A stretch of 64,000 bases of DNA from Crambe crambe (taxonomy: Eukaryota; Porifera; Demospongiae; Poecilosclerida; Crambeidae). Position 1 is the stretch's first letter; each line of letters opens with the position of its first letter. Location of the stretch: the NCBI GenBank assembly GCA_963924555.1, contig OZ004591.1, forward strand, positions 7,130,001-7,194,000, written 5' to 3'. A model generated the notes under the pieces. The model made no database searches. It had not been told where the DNA came from and was given only the letters and a program-made list of their open reading frames with translations. Both the position numbers and the translations under genes were made by a program. This document shows, in pieces, positions 1-13,699 of the stretch.

Positions 1-29
1 ATACTGTTTGATCCTGTAGCTACTCGTTT

Positions 30-1468
30 TTAATCAAAAAAGTCACTATGATCACTTAGTGTGACGTCATTAGCTGCAGCTGTATCAGTGGATGTCTTTG
101 AATCTATCGTTGATTGTTGTTGGATTTTTGATACTGGCGGTGGCTTTGGAACCTCCAATGACTCTTCAGACTTTGTCTCCGAGTGCGACTCTTCAGACCT
201 TGTCCCTGAATGTGACCTTTTAATTTTTACCTCTAAGTGTGACTTTGAGGACTGCTGACTGGAGTCCGAGTCTGCTGGATCAGATTTTTTTGTCCTTGAC
301 GAAACATCAGATCTTTGACTTGATTTCGGAGATAAAGTATAGGATTTTTGCTGAGGTAATGCAGCATCAGAGGAGAGAGAGATATCAGACTTCTTGGTTT
401 TCGTTCCCGCCATTGCAGCATCAGAGGAGAGAGAGATATCAGACTTCTTGGTTTTCGTTTCCGCCATTGACTCCTGTGACCCATGAGATTTTCCAGTTTC
501 TTCAGAGGAGGACTTCGTGCTCAATTTCTTGGAGTTTGATTTCGTGGAATGAGATTTTGTGCTATCTGATTGAGATGTTACAACAGTCACTTCACGATCA
601 TGCTTTGAAGAAGAACCATAGTCTACACTCAATAATGTTTGATTGTAGGAGGAAGACTGGGGATCGGATTTTTTAACTGACTGTGGCTTGGCCTGTCGAG
701 TAGGCTTTTTGATCTTTGGGGAGGGAGGGGGGGAGAGATTATAGCTAGCTGTTAGTACAACATTATAGCTGAACTTACAGGATGAGCTGATTCAGGAAAT
801 TTTCTGATCATATAATAATGCTTTCTACTCTCTTTCCATTGCCTGGCCTGGTGGGGAAAAAGGAAAAAAATATTGATAATGGTATAAATGATGGCAACTT
901 ACCCAGTCCAGATGGTGATAGTTAGGTTCTTTATATTGAATGCGTTTGAGAACACCCTGATTTTCATGAGCAATCCGAACTAGATTTTCCATTCTTTGGG
1001 CACCATTGAGACTGCACACAATCATGATTACTATGACATTATTGTGTTGATGGCAAAAAAGGTAATACCTTCTTGGGATGTAATTATTAATATTATCGAT
1101 ACGACCTCTAGTTTGCATTATGTTTGCCATCCTCTGAAGAAGCAGGAAGTTATCTCTCTGGATGGTGGCCCTTCTCTCTTCCTGCATTTGATACCATTTG
1201 AGTTTCATGAACAGATGCACATATGTCTTCGGTGGTCTGTTGTCAACAATTGGTCGAACTTTTTGCAACTGTAGAGAGAAAGCATCAAATTTTGCAATTA
1301 GCTACAATAAATAAAACATCATACCGCGTCACGATGTTTAGAATAGGCCATTTCATCCCATCTCTTCTTCAGTAAGCGACTGGTAACAGGAGTAGTAGAG
1401 GCGTATGCTCTGTAGGCACTAGGTCCTCTACTAGATCTCAATTCATCCTGCCAATAATCTCTAGCCAT
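30..1468 (-). CDS. CFAP97-domain (Hemingway/KIAA1430-like) protein, copy A, with Ser/Lys-rich tail
   Basis: Multi-exon gene on the minus strand. Exon 1 (1468-1325) starts MARDYWQDELRSS. Exon 2 (1268-1069) carries the family signature VRPIVDNRPPKTYVHLFMKL followed by an ERRATIQRDNFLLLQRM stretch. Exon 3 (about 1009-903) encodes an HENQGVLKRI coiled segment ending in HHLDW. A small exon is likely near 812-790, and the last exon (about 703-30) is a low-complexity Ser/Lys/Thr tail containing two copies of an 18-residue repeat (AMAGTKTKKSDIS...). The CFAP97/Hmw domain is known from cilium and sperm axoneme proteins. The tail has no recognisable domain. The gene lies head to head with a paralogue starting at 1605. 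Domain assignment is firm; the small exon and the join to the tail are less certain. Confidence 0.75.
361..473 (-). repeat. Tandem 54-bp coding repeat in the CFAP97 copy A tail
   Basis: Two adjacent copies of a 54-bp unit (about 361-414 and 415-468) differ by about one base and encode a duplicated 18-residue Ser/Lys/Thr segment in frame. The near identity at DNA level suggests a recent slippage duplication. Confidence 0.85.
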
Positions 1469-1604
1469 GTCGTCAGATCAGCTGTGCGATTTTCAATTTC
1501 ATGCGACAAGGAAATTTATGCGTGAGTGTTGCTTAGCAACAAGGATAACAAAGTAGCTAGCTGTGAAGTGCACCCCCGGCTAGCTTTCATCTTCCATCTG
1601 AAAG

Positions 1605-2634
1605 ATGGCTACTAAGCAAGGTGAGACAGAGGCTACATCTGAAGTTCTTGATCATTTGAAGTTTCTTGATCATTCCTAACTATACAGGAAGGCCCACTGG
1701 AGGACCAGCCAGTCTGAACAAGAGTCACAAGTCATTCCAGCCAGTCTTGCCTTGTGGAAATAAACTCCTGCAGCAGAAATGGGACCAAACTTACTACAAT
1801 CAGCACAGGAAGTTGGTCAAGTCGGCCAAACCCATGGTGGACACTAAACCGCCACCTATCAGACCTCACGTCATTAGTAAACTGAAAAAACAGCAGGTAC
1901 ATATAAATAGAAGAATCATAATAATTATCCTCTCTATGATATCTCCAGCTGGAAAGGGAGCGTGGTGATGAGATTGACAGGGATAACTTTACACTTTTGA
2001 AGAAGATGCAGAAGATAATGAAGATTGAAGGAAGTGAGGAGTATCACAACACGTACCGCCATCACAGGTATTAGCTCTATCTGATTGCATTAATGAAGTA
2101 TAGTGACTTTGATGTTCCTCTGGGTAGTCTTAACCAGTTGCAGCGACAGAGAGAGTTGGAGAGGGTGGCAAAGGAAAACAAGGAACTACTGAAACGTTTG
2201 GAGAAGGTGGAACCAATGTACAAAGTGTCCGACTGGATAGACGACTGGCAAAAGAATGCAGAACTAATGGAGTTAATCACATCATATCCGGAAGACACCA
2301 TAGACCCACTGGCCAGGAGCGAAAGAGTAAATTGCTTCATTTATATATATATAGCTACAGTGGAACCATCAAATAATGGACATACTTGGGACCTAGCCTT
2401 TGTCCTTTGTAGAGAGGTTGTCCTTGGGAGTGTTCATTATTAGAAGTTCCACTGTGATATTAAAGAGGGAACCACTCATGCTTAGTTATTTTCATGTAGA
2501 GTTCAAAGCAGGATAAGACTGAAGATGGAGAATCTTCACCTGTGGAAGTAGACAGCTCCACAGAAGGTCCTCCAGGAGAAAAAAAGATTATATTTACAGA
2601 AAGTGTTAAGGCAGAAGACAAAGAAGGCACATAA
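1605..2634 (+). CDS. CFAP97-domain (Hemingway/KIAA1430-like) protein, copy B
   Basis: Plus-strand gene. Exon 1 (1605-1620) encodes MATKQ. Exon 2 starts at 1688 and ends near 1894 with KPPPIRPHVISKLKKQQ. A third exon encodes ERGDEIDRDNFTLLKKMQKI. A fourth begins SLNQLQRQRELERVAKENKE and continues to VSDWIDDW. The last exon (about 2505-2634) is an acidic Ser-rich tail ending AEDKEGT. The same DNRPP/RDNF-type CFAP97 core as copy A is visible (here VDTKPPPIRPHV). The splice before SLNQ is phase 2 at the same place as SLNG in copy A, so the two genes are tandem-inversion paralogues. The expected role is axonemal or ciliary, by family. The intron at 2330-2505 contains an inverted-repeat element. 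Confidence 0.8.
2356..2455. mobile_element. MITE-like inverted-repeat element, family 1, copy 1
   Basis: A 100-bp segment in an intron of CFAP97 copy B begins TACAGTGGAAC and ends GTTCCACTGT. The inverted repeat extends inward (AATAATGGACA against the complement of TGTTCATTATT), making the element almost wholly palindromic. Related copies are at 6883, 30461 and 46697. No coding capacity; a non-autonomous DNA transposon is the likeliest origin. Confidence 0.7.
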
Positions 2635-2756
2635 CATTTTTATTAGGCAGATCACTTTATTCAATACAAGGTACATACAAGGCTGGCATTATTTTATTTG
2701 TGAAAATGATTCTCAGAAAGTATTTGTACAATGGTTTAGTGTTAGTACACTAACTT

Positions 2757-5164
2757 CTAGTTCCAGGTTTGTTCATCCAACTGGGCCAGAGTCTGAATAG
2801 ACTTTGCCATGTCTTCTGGAATACCTTCCAGCAATTTTGAGTCGTCAGCTGTCTTCATCAGTGAGCCAATATCAGTGAGATCGAGATAATTAGTGGCTGG
2901 GGACACCAAGTCGTCAGAAATAGTGCCCACAGGTGTGGTGACCACCGAATTGATAGGGGTGATGTCTAGAACTGTGGGTGTGGACACAGTGATGTGGGGG
3001 ACAGTAGGTGTGTTAGTGGGGGTATATTGTGTAGGAGAAGGCGTGAGAGGAGCAGGGATAGAGGTCAAAGCAGGAATTGGTGATGGTGATCCTGCAGAGT
3101 GTACTGTTAGTCCAGGAGCGGGGTAGTTTTGTGACTCTGGAGTGGTAGAGAATTGTTCTAAAGGGAGATGAAGGGGTCTGGAGGCCATGATCAAAGGGGG
3201 AGGGGGGAGAATTGTCTTTTTACCGGCTGGTTTGGAGAGAATAGTTGGAGGAAGTGATTCTGAAGCAACGCCCCTGGGAGGTGGAGGAAGAGGAGGATCG
3301 GAGGAATAGGGTTGAAGAGGAGATTCAACGTCATCATTGTGATCACTGGTAGCAGATAACTGAGAAGTTAGAGTTGGAGGAGGCATAGAAACAGCAGGAG
3401 AGACACTGTCCTCACTTGGCTGGATAAAGCTCATAAAGTCTGAGAGATTGAAGAGAGAGGGGTTGACGCTATCCAACCCCAACTGGTTGGCAAGAGAGCT
3501 GACAGCAGAGTCAGAAGTGTCCAGGATGAGATCACTGATATCCGGAGCTTCTTCATGGGAGAGAACTGGATCAGGAGGTTGAGTGGAGGGTGTGGTAGTA
3601 GGAGTTTGAGGAGAGGGGATCGTATTGGGAGGCTGAGGAAGGGAGAGAGGTATTGCATTGGGAGGTTGTGCAGGGTCGGGAAGCAGAGCAGGAACAGGCT
3701 GAGAGGAAACAGCAGTGAACCGAGAGGGAGTTATATGTGTTGGACCACATGACTGAGGAGGATAAGCAGATCCAGCAACGACTGCAACAGTGACGGATGA
3801 TATTTTGGTAGCAGCAGTTGTAGAAGATTGGGAGAGAGCAGCACTGCTGGCTGACTTAGGTGGATGAGAGTTAACCTGGGAAGAAGTTGTAGATACCTGA
3901 AGAATTAGTTTCTTAGGTGGAGGAACTTCATTGCTACTTAGAGGACGTTTTCTAGTAACTGCAGACTCCACATTCAAAGTGTCAACTTCATCGTCTTTAA
4001 CTTGTGGAGAAGGGATAGGTGATTTGCTAATGTTTTGACTGACCACTAGGGGAGACAGAGGAGGGGGGACTGCTGCTGCTGGAGACAACCGATGAGCAGG
4101 AACTTCAGGAGGAGGAGATGTCTTCACTTTCCCTTCATCAGTCTCTATTTTTCTTCCCTCATTTTCTTTCCTTTCACTGATATCCTCTTTATTCTCCTTT
4201 TGGTTAGTAGAAACAACTCTTTTGTCCCCTTCTTGGGAAAGGTACTCTTCACACAATAAACTCTCTAGCTGGGAGTAAATTTTTCCCTTGGTCATACCAC
4301 CCTCAATCCCCTTTGACCCACCATTGTCTTCCACCGCCTTCCCTTTCACACTTTTCACATCAGATGACTTGGTGGATTCTGGCAAGGTCTCTCCTGTGCT
4401 CTTTGAAGGTGTGGTTGGTCCGTTCGACTTTTGAGCTCTTGGTGGAATGTTTAGAGTGGACGCTGGTTGGTTTTTGACTGGACTTTGAGAAAGAATGGCC
4501 CGAAGAGCATTTTGGATGGGAGTAGGGACTTTCCTGGGATCACTTCCTGCTCCTGTTGTGGTACTTGGCCATGTACTATGTGAGGAAATGAGGGAAGCTG
4601 CACCAGCAGCAGCTCCCAACACTTGAGGGACATGGGAGGGAGCCTGATGGGATACCAGCCGAGGCAGAGTCGATAGCAACTTCTGTCCCTCCCTCTGCCA
4701 TGCCTTGTCGGTATCGACACCTGAAATGCTATGAGATACGATTAAGAGTGTTTAAATACAATGTATTGAACACTCACCGGGTGGCTACTGAAGACAGCAG
4801 CTCATCATTGACAGCTCTACGTATTTCTGCCCTATGCCTTTCTGATGAAATCCTATGAAAAAGTACAAACGGCCAGATATGTAATCCTATTCTGGCTACA
4901 AAAAACATAGGTTCAGTTCTTACCCAAGATATTTACAGAGTACTTCAAGAGATGACTTTTTAGCTCCAGTTAATTGGCCCTGTGCTCTGAACGCAGAGAT
5001 AACTGAAGCATAGGCCTCGAGTTCTTCAGAGAAGAGAAATACAATGTCATTGTTCTGTTGTGTATAACCTTGAACAAGTACCACCATTGGAACTTACCAA
5101 GTCTTCTTAGCGTCCTCCTGGCTCCAGCATTGGTCAAACAACGTTGTTCCACAAACATAGACAT
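2757..5164 (-). CDS. EMSY: EMSY-type transcriptional repressor with N-terminal ENT domain
   Basis: Minus strand. A short first exon (5164-about 5099; MSMFVEQRCLTNAGARRTLR) is followed by an exon reading ELEAYASVISAFRAQGQL, another with SERHRAEIRRAVNDELLSS, and a large last exon (about 4722-2757). Together these give an ENT domain close to that of vertebrate EMSY, including the RHRAE.RRAVNDE core. The remaining approximately 650 residues are Pro/Ser/Thr-rich, with a conserved-looking end near DLTDIGSLMK...QLDEQTW. EMSY is a nuclear chromatin regulator associated with SIN3/KDM5-type complexes and bound by BRCA2 in vertebrates. An in-frame upstream Met exists at 5209, so the exact start is uncertain. 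The 5' end lies 168 bp from RAB6, head to head. Confidence 0.88.
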
Positions 5165-5332
5165 TCCACCACCACTACGCATTATTTTGAAGGGCTTTAA
5201 TTGGAACATAGATATCTATCAATCAACAATCAATGACGATCATTCATCTGCGTACTCACCTTACTCTGGTATAGTTTTGGCAAAGCAAAATCAGTGAAAA
5301 AAAAATTGGGTTTGGGTGGACTTTTATTCAAA

Positions 5333-7117
<1,785 letters not shown>

Positions 7118-7267
7118 TAATGAAAGGACACACTTTTTAGTCATTTACACACACAAAAGAATAATATTCACTCTCATGAATAAATTTATACTGCAATCTA
7201 TTGGTATACTGCAATCTATTGGTATAATAATGTCTGTGCATATTTGAAACACTGCTACAGCATTCAA

Positions 7268-8757
7268 TTATGAGATTCTCTTCCATTGCCATGCATGAAG
7301 GCTGGCCAGTGAGTCAGCTGACAAGATCGTTGCACCTTGCACTCTTGGTTGCCAGCTATGTACTAGTACATGAGCCTCGGGATTCTCTGCCTCGTGTCCC
7401 AAGTGGACAAACAGGGGAGATGGTGCAACTAGAGTGAAAGTAATGGTGATCCTCTTTCAGGTACACATTTTAATTTTCTACGTACCTGACATGTCCTGTG
7501 ACCACGTGGAAGTGTCATAAACTTGGACTCCGTTATTAATTCCAGAAAGAGATAAGATGTTTGAATTCACTGGACTATACTACAGAAATAAATTTGTGTA
7601 TTTGAATTTTGCACTTTCATAAAATGACTATACCTTGATACAGAGAGGGTTGTTTCCACCAGGACGAGACCTTCCTGTAAATGGGTTGGTGGTGGATTCT
7701 TTGCCAAAAGAGCAACTGGTGACTGGTAGTTGAAGTCGTCTGGTATCGTGGAGTTTCAGAGTACCAGTGTTGGTCAAAAGGGCCAGCTTAGAACCTGGGT
7801 GTGGCTCACAACTGACGGCCATTGCATAGCAGTGGCTTGCAGGAGAAGAGGTGCACTGTTGAGAGGTTGGGTCAGTGCCACTGGTGGTGCTGACAGGAAG
7901 AGAGGCACTTTTTCTGAAATCCCAAATGTCCAAGTGACCATGTCCACTGCAGGTGAGGAGTAAACTTCCATCTCCATCTGGTTGCAAGAAGGATGTTGCA
8001 TGAAGACAATTGTCACCCCTGACAGAGTCCAGAGTGAACTGGAAGATTTGTTTCTTAGAAGTGAGGTCGAGGACTTGAAGGGAACAGAGACGAGAGGAGG
8101 AGCCAGTGAGCAAGAGGGAGGGATGGGTGGGGCAAGTGTCTAGAAGGATTGATGAAGTTAGTCCTGTTGTATAATTGAGCTGAATCTTGTCAACTTCCTG
8201 CAATAAATCTGCCATCATACACAATGAAAAACATTCCAGAAATGAAGTAGCTAGGTGATCTGACCTGGATTCTGTTTATCAGTGGTCCAGAGTGAGAGTT
8301 CAGCTTCTGAATTCGCTGATACCACACATCTGGTATGTAGATAAATCTTGATCACTTTTAACTTATACATGATGCTCCTTGACTCACTGTGCAGCTGTGA
8401 GGTACTTAAGACAGGTAATATGAGACTTTGTGATCACCCCATTGATAAGCTTGAAATCTCTCTTGGCCCAGAGTGTCTGTACAATTTGTGGGGTTGGTTA
8501 TCCCTTCAGGACATTTCTATGGAGAGTAGATGTCTACCTGTTCCTCAGTGTCTAGTAATCGTTCAGGAAGAGCAAGTTGCAAAATTTCACTGGTGTTAGT
8601 TGAGGTGCACACAACCCAGATTGCTAAACAAGAGAACAAGGATACTACATAAGGAAGGGTACGTGTAAGTTAGGTATACCAGAGCCTTGTGGATGCCACT
8701 CCAAGCAGGCTGTGGGATACTGAAATTCAAACATGTATATGCCTTCATACCTACATG

Positions 8758-8788
<31 letters not shown>

Positions 8789-8925
8789 CGTTCGCGCGCG
8801 AAAATTATTCAGCTTAGCTAGCCACACCTAGAATCTCCTCCCATTTTACTTCAACAAAACTGTCCTTACTTGTCAAGTGAATCTAGAAGCCAGTCCTGGT
8901 CTGAATCGGCGTGGAGGCCTTCCAT
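7268..8925 (-). CDS. WDR73: WDR73-like WD40 protein
   Basis: Minus-strand gene of about eight exons. Exon 1 (8925-about 8869) encodes MEGLHADSDQDWLLDSLDK, exon 2 YEGIYMFEFQYPTACLEW, exon 3 NTSEILQLALPERLLDTEEQ, exon 4 RDFKLINGVITKSHITCLK, then the large exon with SLQVLDLTSKKQIFQF. Later exons have GINNGVQVYDTSTW and the end SADSLASLHAWQWKRIS. Each segment aligns in order with vertebrate WDR73 (DDWLVESL, EILHLKLP, RDFKV, SLQVVDLESRK, FDGTVQVYDATSW, ATNDASLHVWDW). WDR73 is a cytoplasmic/spindle protein linked to Integrator and microtubule functions. The splice before the last exon implies an intron of only about 30 nt, which is unusual and could also be a sequencing or joining error. Confidence 0.85.
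8763..8788. repeat. 26-bp poly(A)/poly(T) tract
   Basis: 26 consecutive A on the plus strand. In the sense of WDR73 this is poly(T) directly upstream of the 3' splice site of exon 2 (AACCCATGTAG), so it forms the polypyrimidine tract. Confidence 0.9.
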
Positions 8926-9284
8926 CTGTAGTACAGGACACACAAGTGAGTCGTTAAGCACTTGTTGTCTGATGCTTGGTGCATAGATGGAGCACTATCA
9001 GCAGTGGGGGAAGCTAGCTGTCGTTTAGATTGCATGCATGGTCAATAATTATCCGTTTAACTCCTTGTATCCGTATCCTTGGCATTAGGGGACGTCGGAC
9101 CGGGGATAGGATCCGGAGAATTAGAGAACGGTTGGTTGTGTGAAAGACCCCAAACTCGACTCATTTGTGGAGCAAGTAAAAAAAGAGTTTCTTTCCTGCA
9201 AAATATATAACTGGAAAAACATTATTAAAAGGTGATTTGGAGTGGAGAGTATAAAAGGTGATTTGGAGTGGAGAGTATTCAAAA
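8926..9284. promoter_or_regulatory. Probable bidirectional promoter, WDR73/CAB39
   Basis: A 359-bp gap between divergent start codons. It contains no ORF of note. Close to CAB39 a 26-bp unit (TAAAAGGTGATTTGGAGTGG...) occurs twice in tandem at 9226-9251 and 9252-9277. Confidence 0.5.
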
Positions 9285-10829
9285 ATGCCTCTCTTCAAGT
9301 CATCACCCAAGAGTCCTCAAGACTTGGTCAAGAGTTTGCGCGATGCTCTTCAAGTTTTAAACACCACGGAAGCAGGTGGAAAAAAATCGGACAAGGTTAA
9401 TTTTGCTACCTCAAGGATGTGATCTTACCAATTCCAAAAAAATTTTAGGCTGCTGAAGAAGCTGCTAAAATTCTGGTTTCCATGAAGAATATGTTATATG
9501 GGACAGAGACGCAGGAACCTCAAACTGAACTGACTGCTCAATTGGCCCAGGAGTTCTACAACCATGACGTACCACTTTACCTCATCCAGAACCTCCAAAG
9601 GCTGGACTTTGAGGCAAAGAAAGACGTCGCTCAAATCTTTAATAACATCCTTCGACGGCAAATCGGAACCCGTTCTCCAACTGTTGAATATGTCTGCACC
9701 AAAAGTGAGATACTCTTCATTCTGATAAGAGGGTGAGTGTGTAGTATGGGTTGAATTAGGGGGAGGGACCACCTCCCTCAAATTTTCTCCCAATTTGATA
9801 TCTTGATTGATGCAGGTATGAGAATCCTGAAGTTGCCCTCAACTGTGGCATGATGTTGAGGGAATGTGTACGACACGAACCACTCTGCAAAATCATCCTT
9901 TACTCTGAGGAATTTTACAATTTCTTTGGATTTGTAGAAGTCTCTACATTTGATATTGCTTCAGATGCCTTTTCAACATTTAAGGTGAGTTATTATGTGA
10001 TGATGTAGCCTCCTACTGTCTTATTCTCTAGGACCTGCTCACAAGACACAAAATCCTGTGTGCTCAGTTCTTGGAACAAAACTATGACAAGGTATGTCAT
10101 GACGTGTAAGCACTCCTCGACTAAGTCTACTCGTCTTGGTGTGTGCAGGTATTTGAGCACTATCAACGGCTGTTGACTTCTGAGAACTATGTCACTAGAA
10201 GACAATCACTCAAGGTTAGCAACATTGCTCAGTGTTGAAGTCACTGTATTTAGTGGACCCTCTCTCCATCGATCCAGTTGTTAGGAGAATTGCTACTGGA
10301 TAGACATAACTTTACCATAATGACACGTTATATCAGTAACCCAGAGAACCTCAAGCTAATGATGACAATGTTGCGAGATAAGTCCAGGAATATCCAATTT
10401 GAAGCATTTCATGTATTCAAGGTTGGTGTGAGTGTGGACTGTAGTGATGTGAAAGGACTTGTCTCTGCAGGTGTTTGTGGCAAATCCGAGCAAAACTAAA
10501 CCAATTCAAGACATACTTCTGAAGAATAAAGATAAACTGGTGGAATTCCTTTCTCGTTTCCACAACGATAGAACAGGTTGGTACAATTGTAATAGTGGAA
10601 GCCTACCTTGATAGAGGATGTGGTGCTAATCCCCTCCCTTACTTTGATAGAGGATGTGGTGCTAATCCCCTCCCTTTTGGATTTTTCCATATGTTAGAGT
10701 TTATTTGATCACACATCACACACACGCACACACACAGAGGACCAGCAATTCAATGATGAAAAGTCGTACCTGATAAAGCAAATCAAAGAAATGACTCCCA
10801 CACCTGTTGCAGATGGAGCAGGTGTTTAG
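9285..10829 (+). CDS. CAB39: CAB39/MO25 scaffold protein
   Basis: Plus-strand gene of about nine exons. Exon 1 is 9285-9395 ([18 protein letters not shown]), exon 2 9449-9732. The protein runs through the MO25-typical segments [118 protein letters not shown] and [19 protein letters not shown], and ends in a short tail. Length (about 340 residues) is normal. MO25 is an Armadillo-like helical scaffold that activates LKB1-STRAD and STE20 kinases of the GCKIII and SPAK/OSR1 families. A gene for a GCKIII kinase lies 23 kb away in this window. Confidence 0.96.
10601..10677. repeat. Tandem duplication of about 37 bp in a CAB39 intron
   Basis: Two adjacent near-identical copies of TTGATAGAGGATGTGGTGCT followed by AATCCCCTCCCTT. 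Intronic, no function evident. Confidence 0.8.
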
Positions 10830-11051
10830 CACTAGCTCCACCCACTTTCCTTCATTATTAGTGATTATAATGTACTAAATAGTGGTCCACTTGTTACACT
10901 GTTAAATGGTTTACACTAAAGAAGGGATTTAATGTTTTCTATCAAAATTCTTAACGTTGTCCAATCAGTGATCTGAAGGCCATATAAGTATTTCATTTGT
11001 CCTCTTCCCTGATACATGGTGTTGATATAATATTATATAGTAAGGAGATAA

Positions 11052-11956
11052 TTATGGTTTTTTATAATGTCTAAATTCTGGCTTGAGTTGCCACATATTC
11101 TTGTGTGGGGCTCTTGTGTTGTATATACAAACTTCTTTCAGGATCTCTTTCAAGTAGGTCTGAATGAGATGTGTACATTGTTGTAAAACAGTGTGAAGCA
11201 GTGGTACACAGTGGTATAAACTTACAGGAGGCTGCTTGGTTGTGTGAACTAGGTCTTTAAAAGTGTAGAACTCGAAAGAATGGAAAGCAGTGAAGATACG
11301 GTCTAAGACTTCATCTCTGTCGTCTCTTGCTCTCTTATCTAACTGCTTTGGTGCTGTTACATTCTTGGCAGGTTTAACGACAGGAGTTTGGTCTAGCTGT
11401 ACCACTGGGTTGAACTTTGTCCTCCCTGCTGCTTTAATTTGGTGTCTATTAGAGAAAGTACTAGAAAAAAAAATTAAATGACAATATTCAATACTCACTG
11501 TTTCAGCTTCATGTATGCAGCACTGTCAACTGGTTGAAAATCTGCCCTTTGTGTAACTTTCCCTTCTGCGGCAAGCTTTTTGCTCTCTGATGCTTCAGAG
11601 AAAACACAGAGGGACTGCTTAGTGGTATCCTGTGTTATGACTCGGTGTTGTCTAGGAACCTCTGAGTCCAATTTCATTTTCTCTTTTGCCTTCACTGCCA
11701 ACTCTTCTGACAAAGTAAAGGTCATAGTTGGATTCTTTGAATTTCTAGAGTATGCAACAGTGTTTAATGCAGCCAACTCGATGATTTATGGAGAAGCTTA
11801 CGTGATTTTGATTGTGCCTAGTCCGGAGGTTGGCGAGGCATCTTTCCAGATGTCTGCTAAGTAGTTTGGGACCTTTACCAGCCATATTCCACGATTAGCA
11901 TTGGCAGTATCTAATTCTCTTGATTTGGACTTCTTAGTAATCGCAGGAGAAGTCAT
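11052..11956 (-). CDS. GTF2F2: TFIIF subunit beta (RAP30)
   Basis: Minus strand, about four to five exons. It starts at MTSPAITKKSKSRELD, then NRGIWLVKVPNYLADIWKDA (the conserved RAP30 N-terminal WLVKVP motif), then an exon with PTMTFTLSEELA and KVTQRADFQPVDSAAYMKLK. A further exon with DKRARDDRDEVLDRIFTAF and FYTFKDLVHTTKQPP leads to YLKEILKEVCIYN and MWQLKPEFRHYKKP. The final part is the winged-helix domain. TFIIF binds RNA polymerase II in the pre-initiation complex and suppresses non-specific DNA binding. Convergent with CAB39. Confidence 0.95.
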
Positions 11957-12049
11957 GTCTCTAATTAATGCACACCAATACGAAATAAAGCGCACTGCTT
12001 TCTAAATAATACGTATTATCCACAACAAGAAAGTTTTTATCAAGATTTT

Positions 12050-13663
12050 TATCTAGCAATGACAAGAGTTCCCACTTTAGAGGGTTGAAACCTAGATGCT
12101 GGTGTTCCTGATGGCTTGGTTGGCAATGCATGGTAGAGCTCCACACCAATTTCATAATGACTATTCGTCCAAGTACTGGGGATGGGGGCTGAACGTGCAG
12201 CAGGTAGAAAACTCTGAAAGGAAACAAAAACTTAACATCATGCTATATCTACTGACAGATCTGTCAATAATTAAAAGAGGATACTCATCTACTACAAAAA
12301 CTAACAGTGAAAGCTAACAATTATGGAGCCCTATTATTGCCAACAATAACACATTCTTACCCTCTGCTGTTGGTGATAGTGTGTTTTCCTTAAGAGCCGC
12401 CTCAGTACATAATCATCAGATGCTGTCATAGCCCTTCGACAAGGACCTAAGCTTTTGGATACAGCTTTGTCCCAATCTGTAGGAACACTGTTGCTGACTG
12501 AATCCTCCACTCCCATTTCACCCCAGGGTCCTCCAGAAGATGCACCCCCTCCTTCCTTGAGGTGGGCACTCACTAGCTCAGTGATCTTTTGATAGCATTC
12601 AGGTGTAGCCAGGGAGGGTGATACAGGAATGTCTGCAAGCACAGGACCTGGCTTGAACTTGTCCAAAATCTCCTTGGGTTGGTGCCGTTGCTGTTTCAAT
12701 TTGGCATTGAGTCTTTCCGTGTAGCTCTTGATAATGCTCCAGTCTAGAGTTTTGCTCCTTCCACTGCCCTCACTGGTTCTAACCACATCAGGTGTCACTT
12801 TCCTTCCTTCCTTGCTATGCCTGTGGGTTTTGGAGCCCCCTGATCGTCCTCGCTCTCCTGAAACTGGAGTCCTTGGACTCCTCGATCGATGATGCTTCCT
12901 TGCAGGAGATGACTCCAATTGGCGCTTTTTTTCCATATTTCCATGACGACCTTCTGCATCTTTGCTTGTGCTGCCACGGTAATGGTCCGAATCTTTGCCA
13001 GAGTGACGATCATTGTCCCTACTTGTTCCTCCACTGTTGGGATGATGATCACCATGACGAGCTTTCTTCATCTCAGGAAGGTAAGTCTCTTCCATGTGTT
13101 CCCTTTTTCGTTTGTGTCCCAATTCAGAGCCAATCTTTGTGTCATCTTCTTTTCTCCGTTTATGTTCGTGCACTGTCCCTACTCCCTCCCTACGAGGATG
13201 GGTCTTGCCTGTCGTATCAACAGTAGGGGAGGATCTATGTCCTACACTGCTACTAGGTCGGTCCAAGTGGCCATGACCTTTCTCTTTCCTCTCTGAGAGT
13301 CGACCTGCTCTTCTGCTTGCTTCTTCCTCCAGAATATCAGCACTGTGTTTTCCTCTGAGTAAGAATAGAGAAAACTTTCACTTGGCATTACAATGAGAGT
13401 GAATGAAGCTACTTTGTCTCATAACACCACTCATTAGAATGACTCAACCAGTGCCCCAGACTCATTAAGACATCCCCAACATAAACTGGAGCAGTATCCT
13501 GACTATTTAAACATCCCAAGATGTCTCGACCTGTAATGCTACATGAAGACTCATCCAATCATAAAATAACTAGCAGTGAACCGCAACTATTAATTTAATC
13601 AAGCTTGGGTGATCTAAAGTATTAGTGGATTACACACATCATAGAGTATTTAATTACAGGGAG

Positions 13664-13699
<36 letters not shown>

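Noticed and set aside
2893-3126. Plus-strand ORF inside the EMSY last exon
   Set aside because: Antisense shadow of a Pro/Ser/Thr-rich coding exon; no splice or family support.
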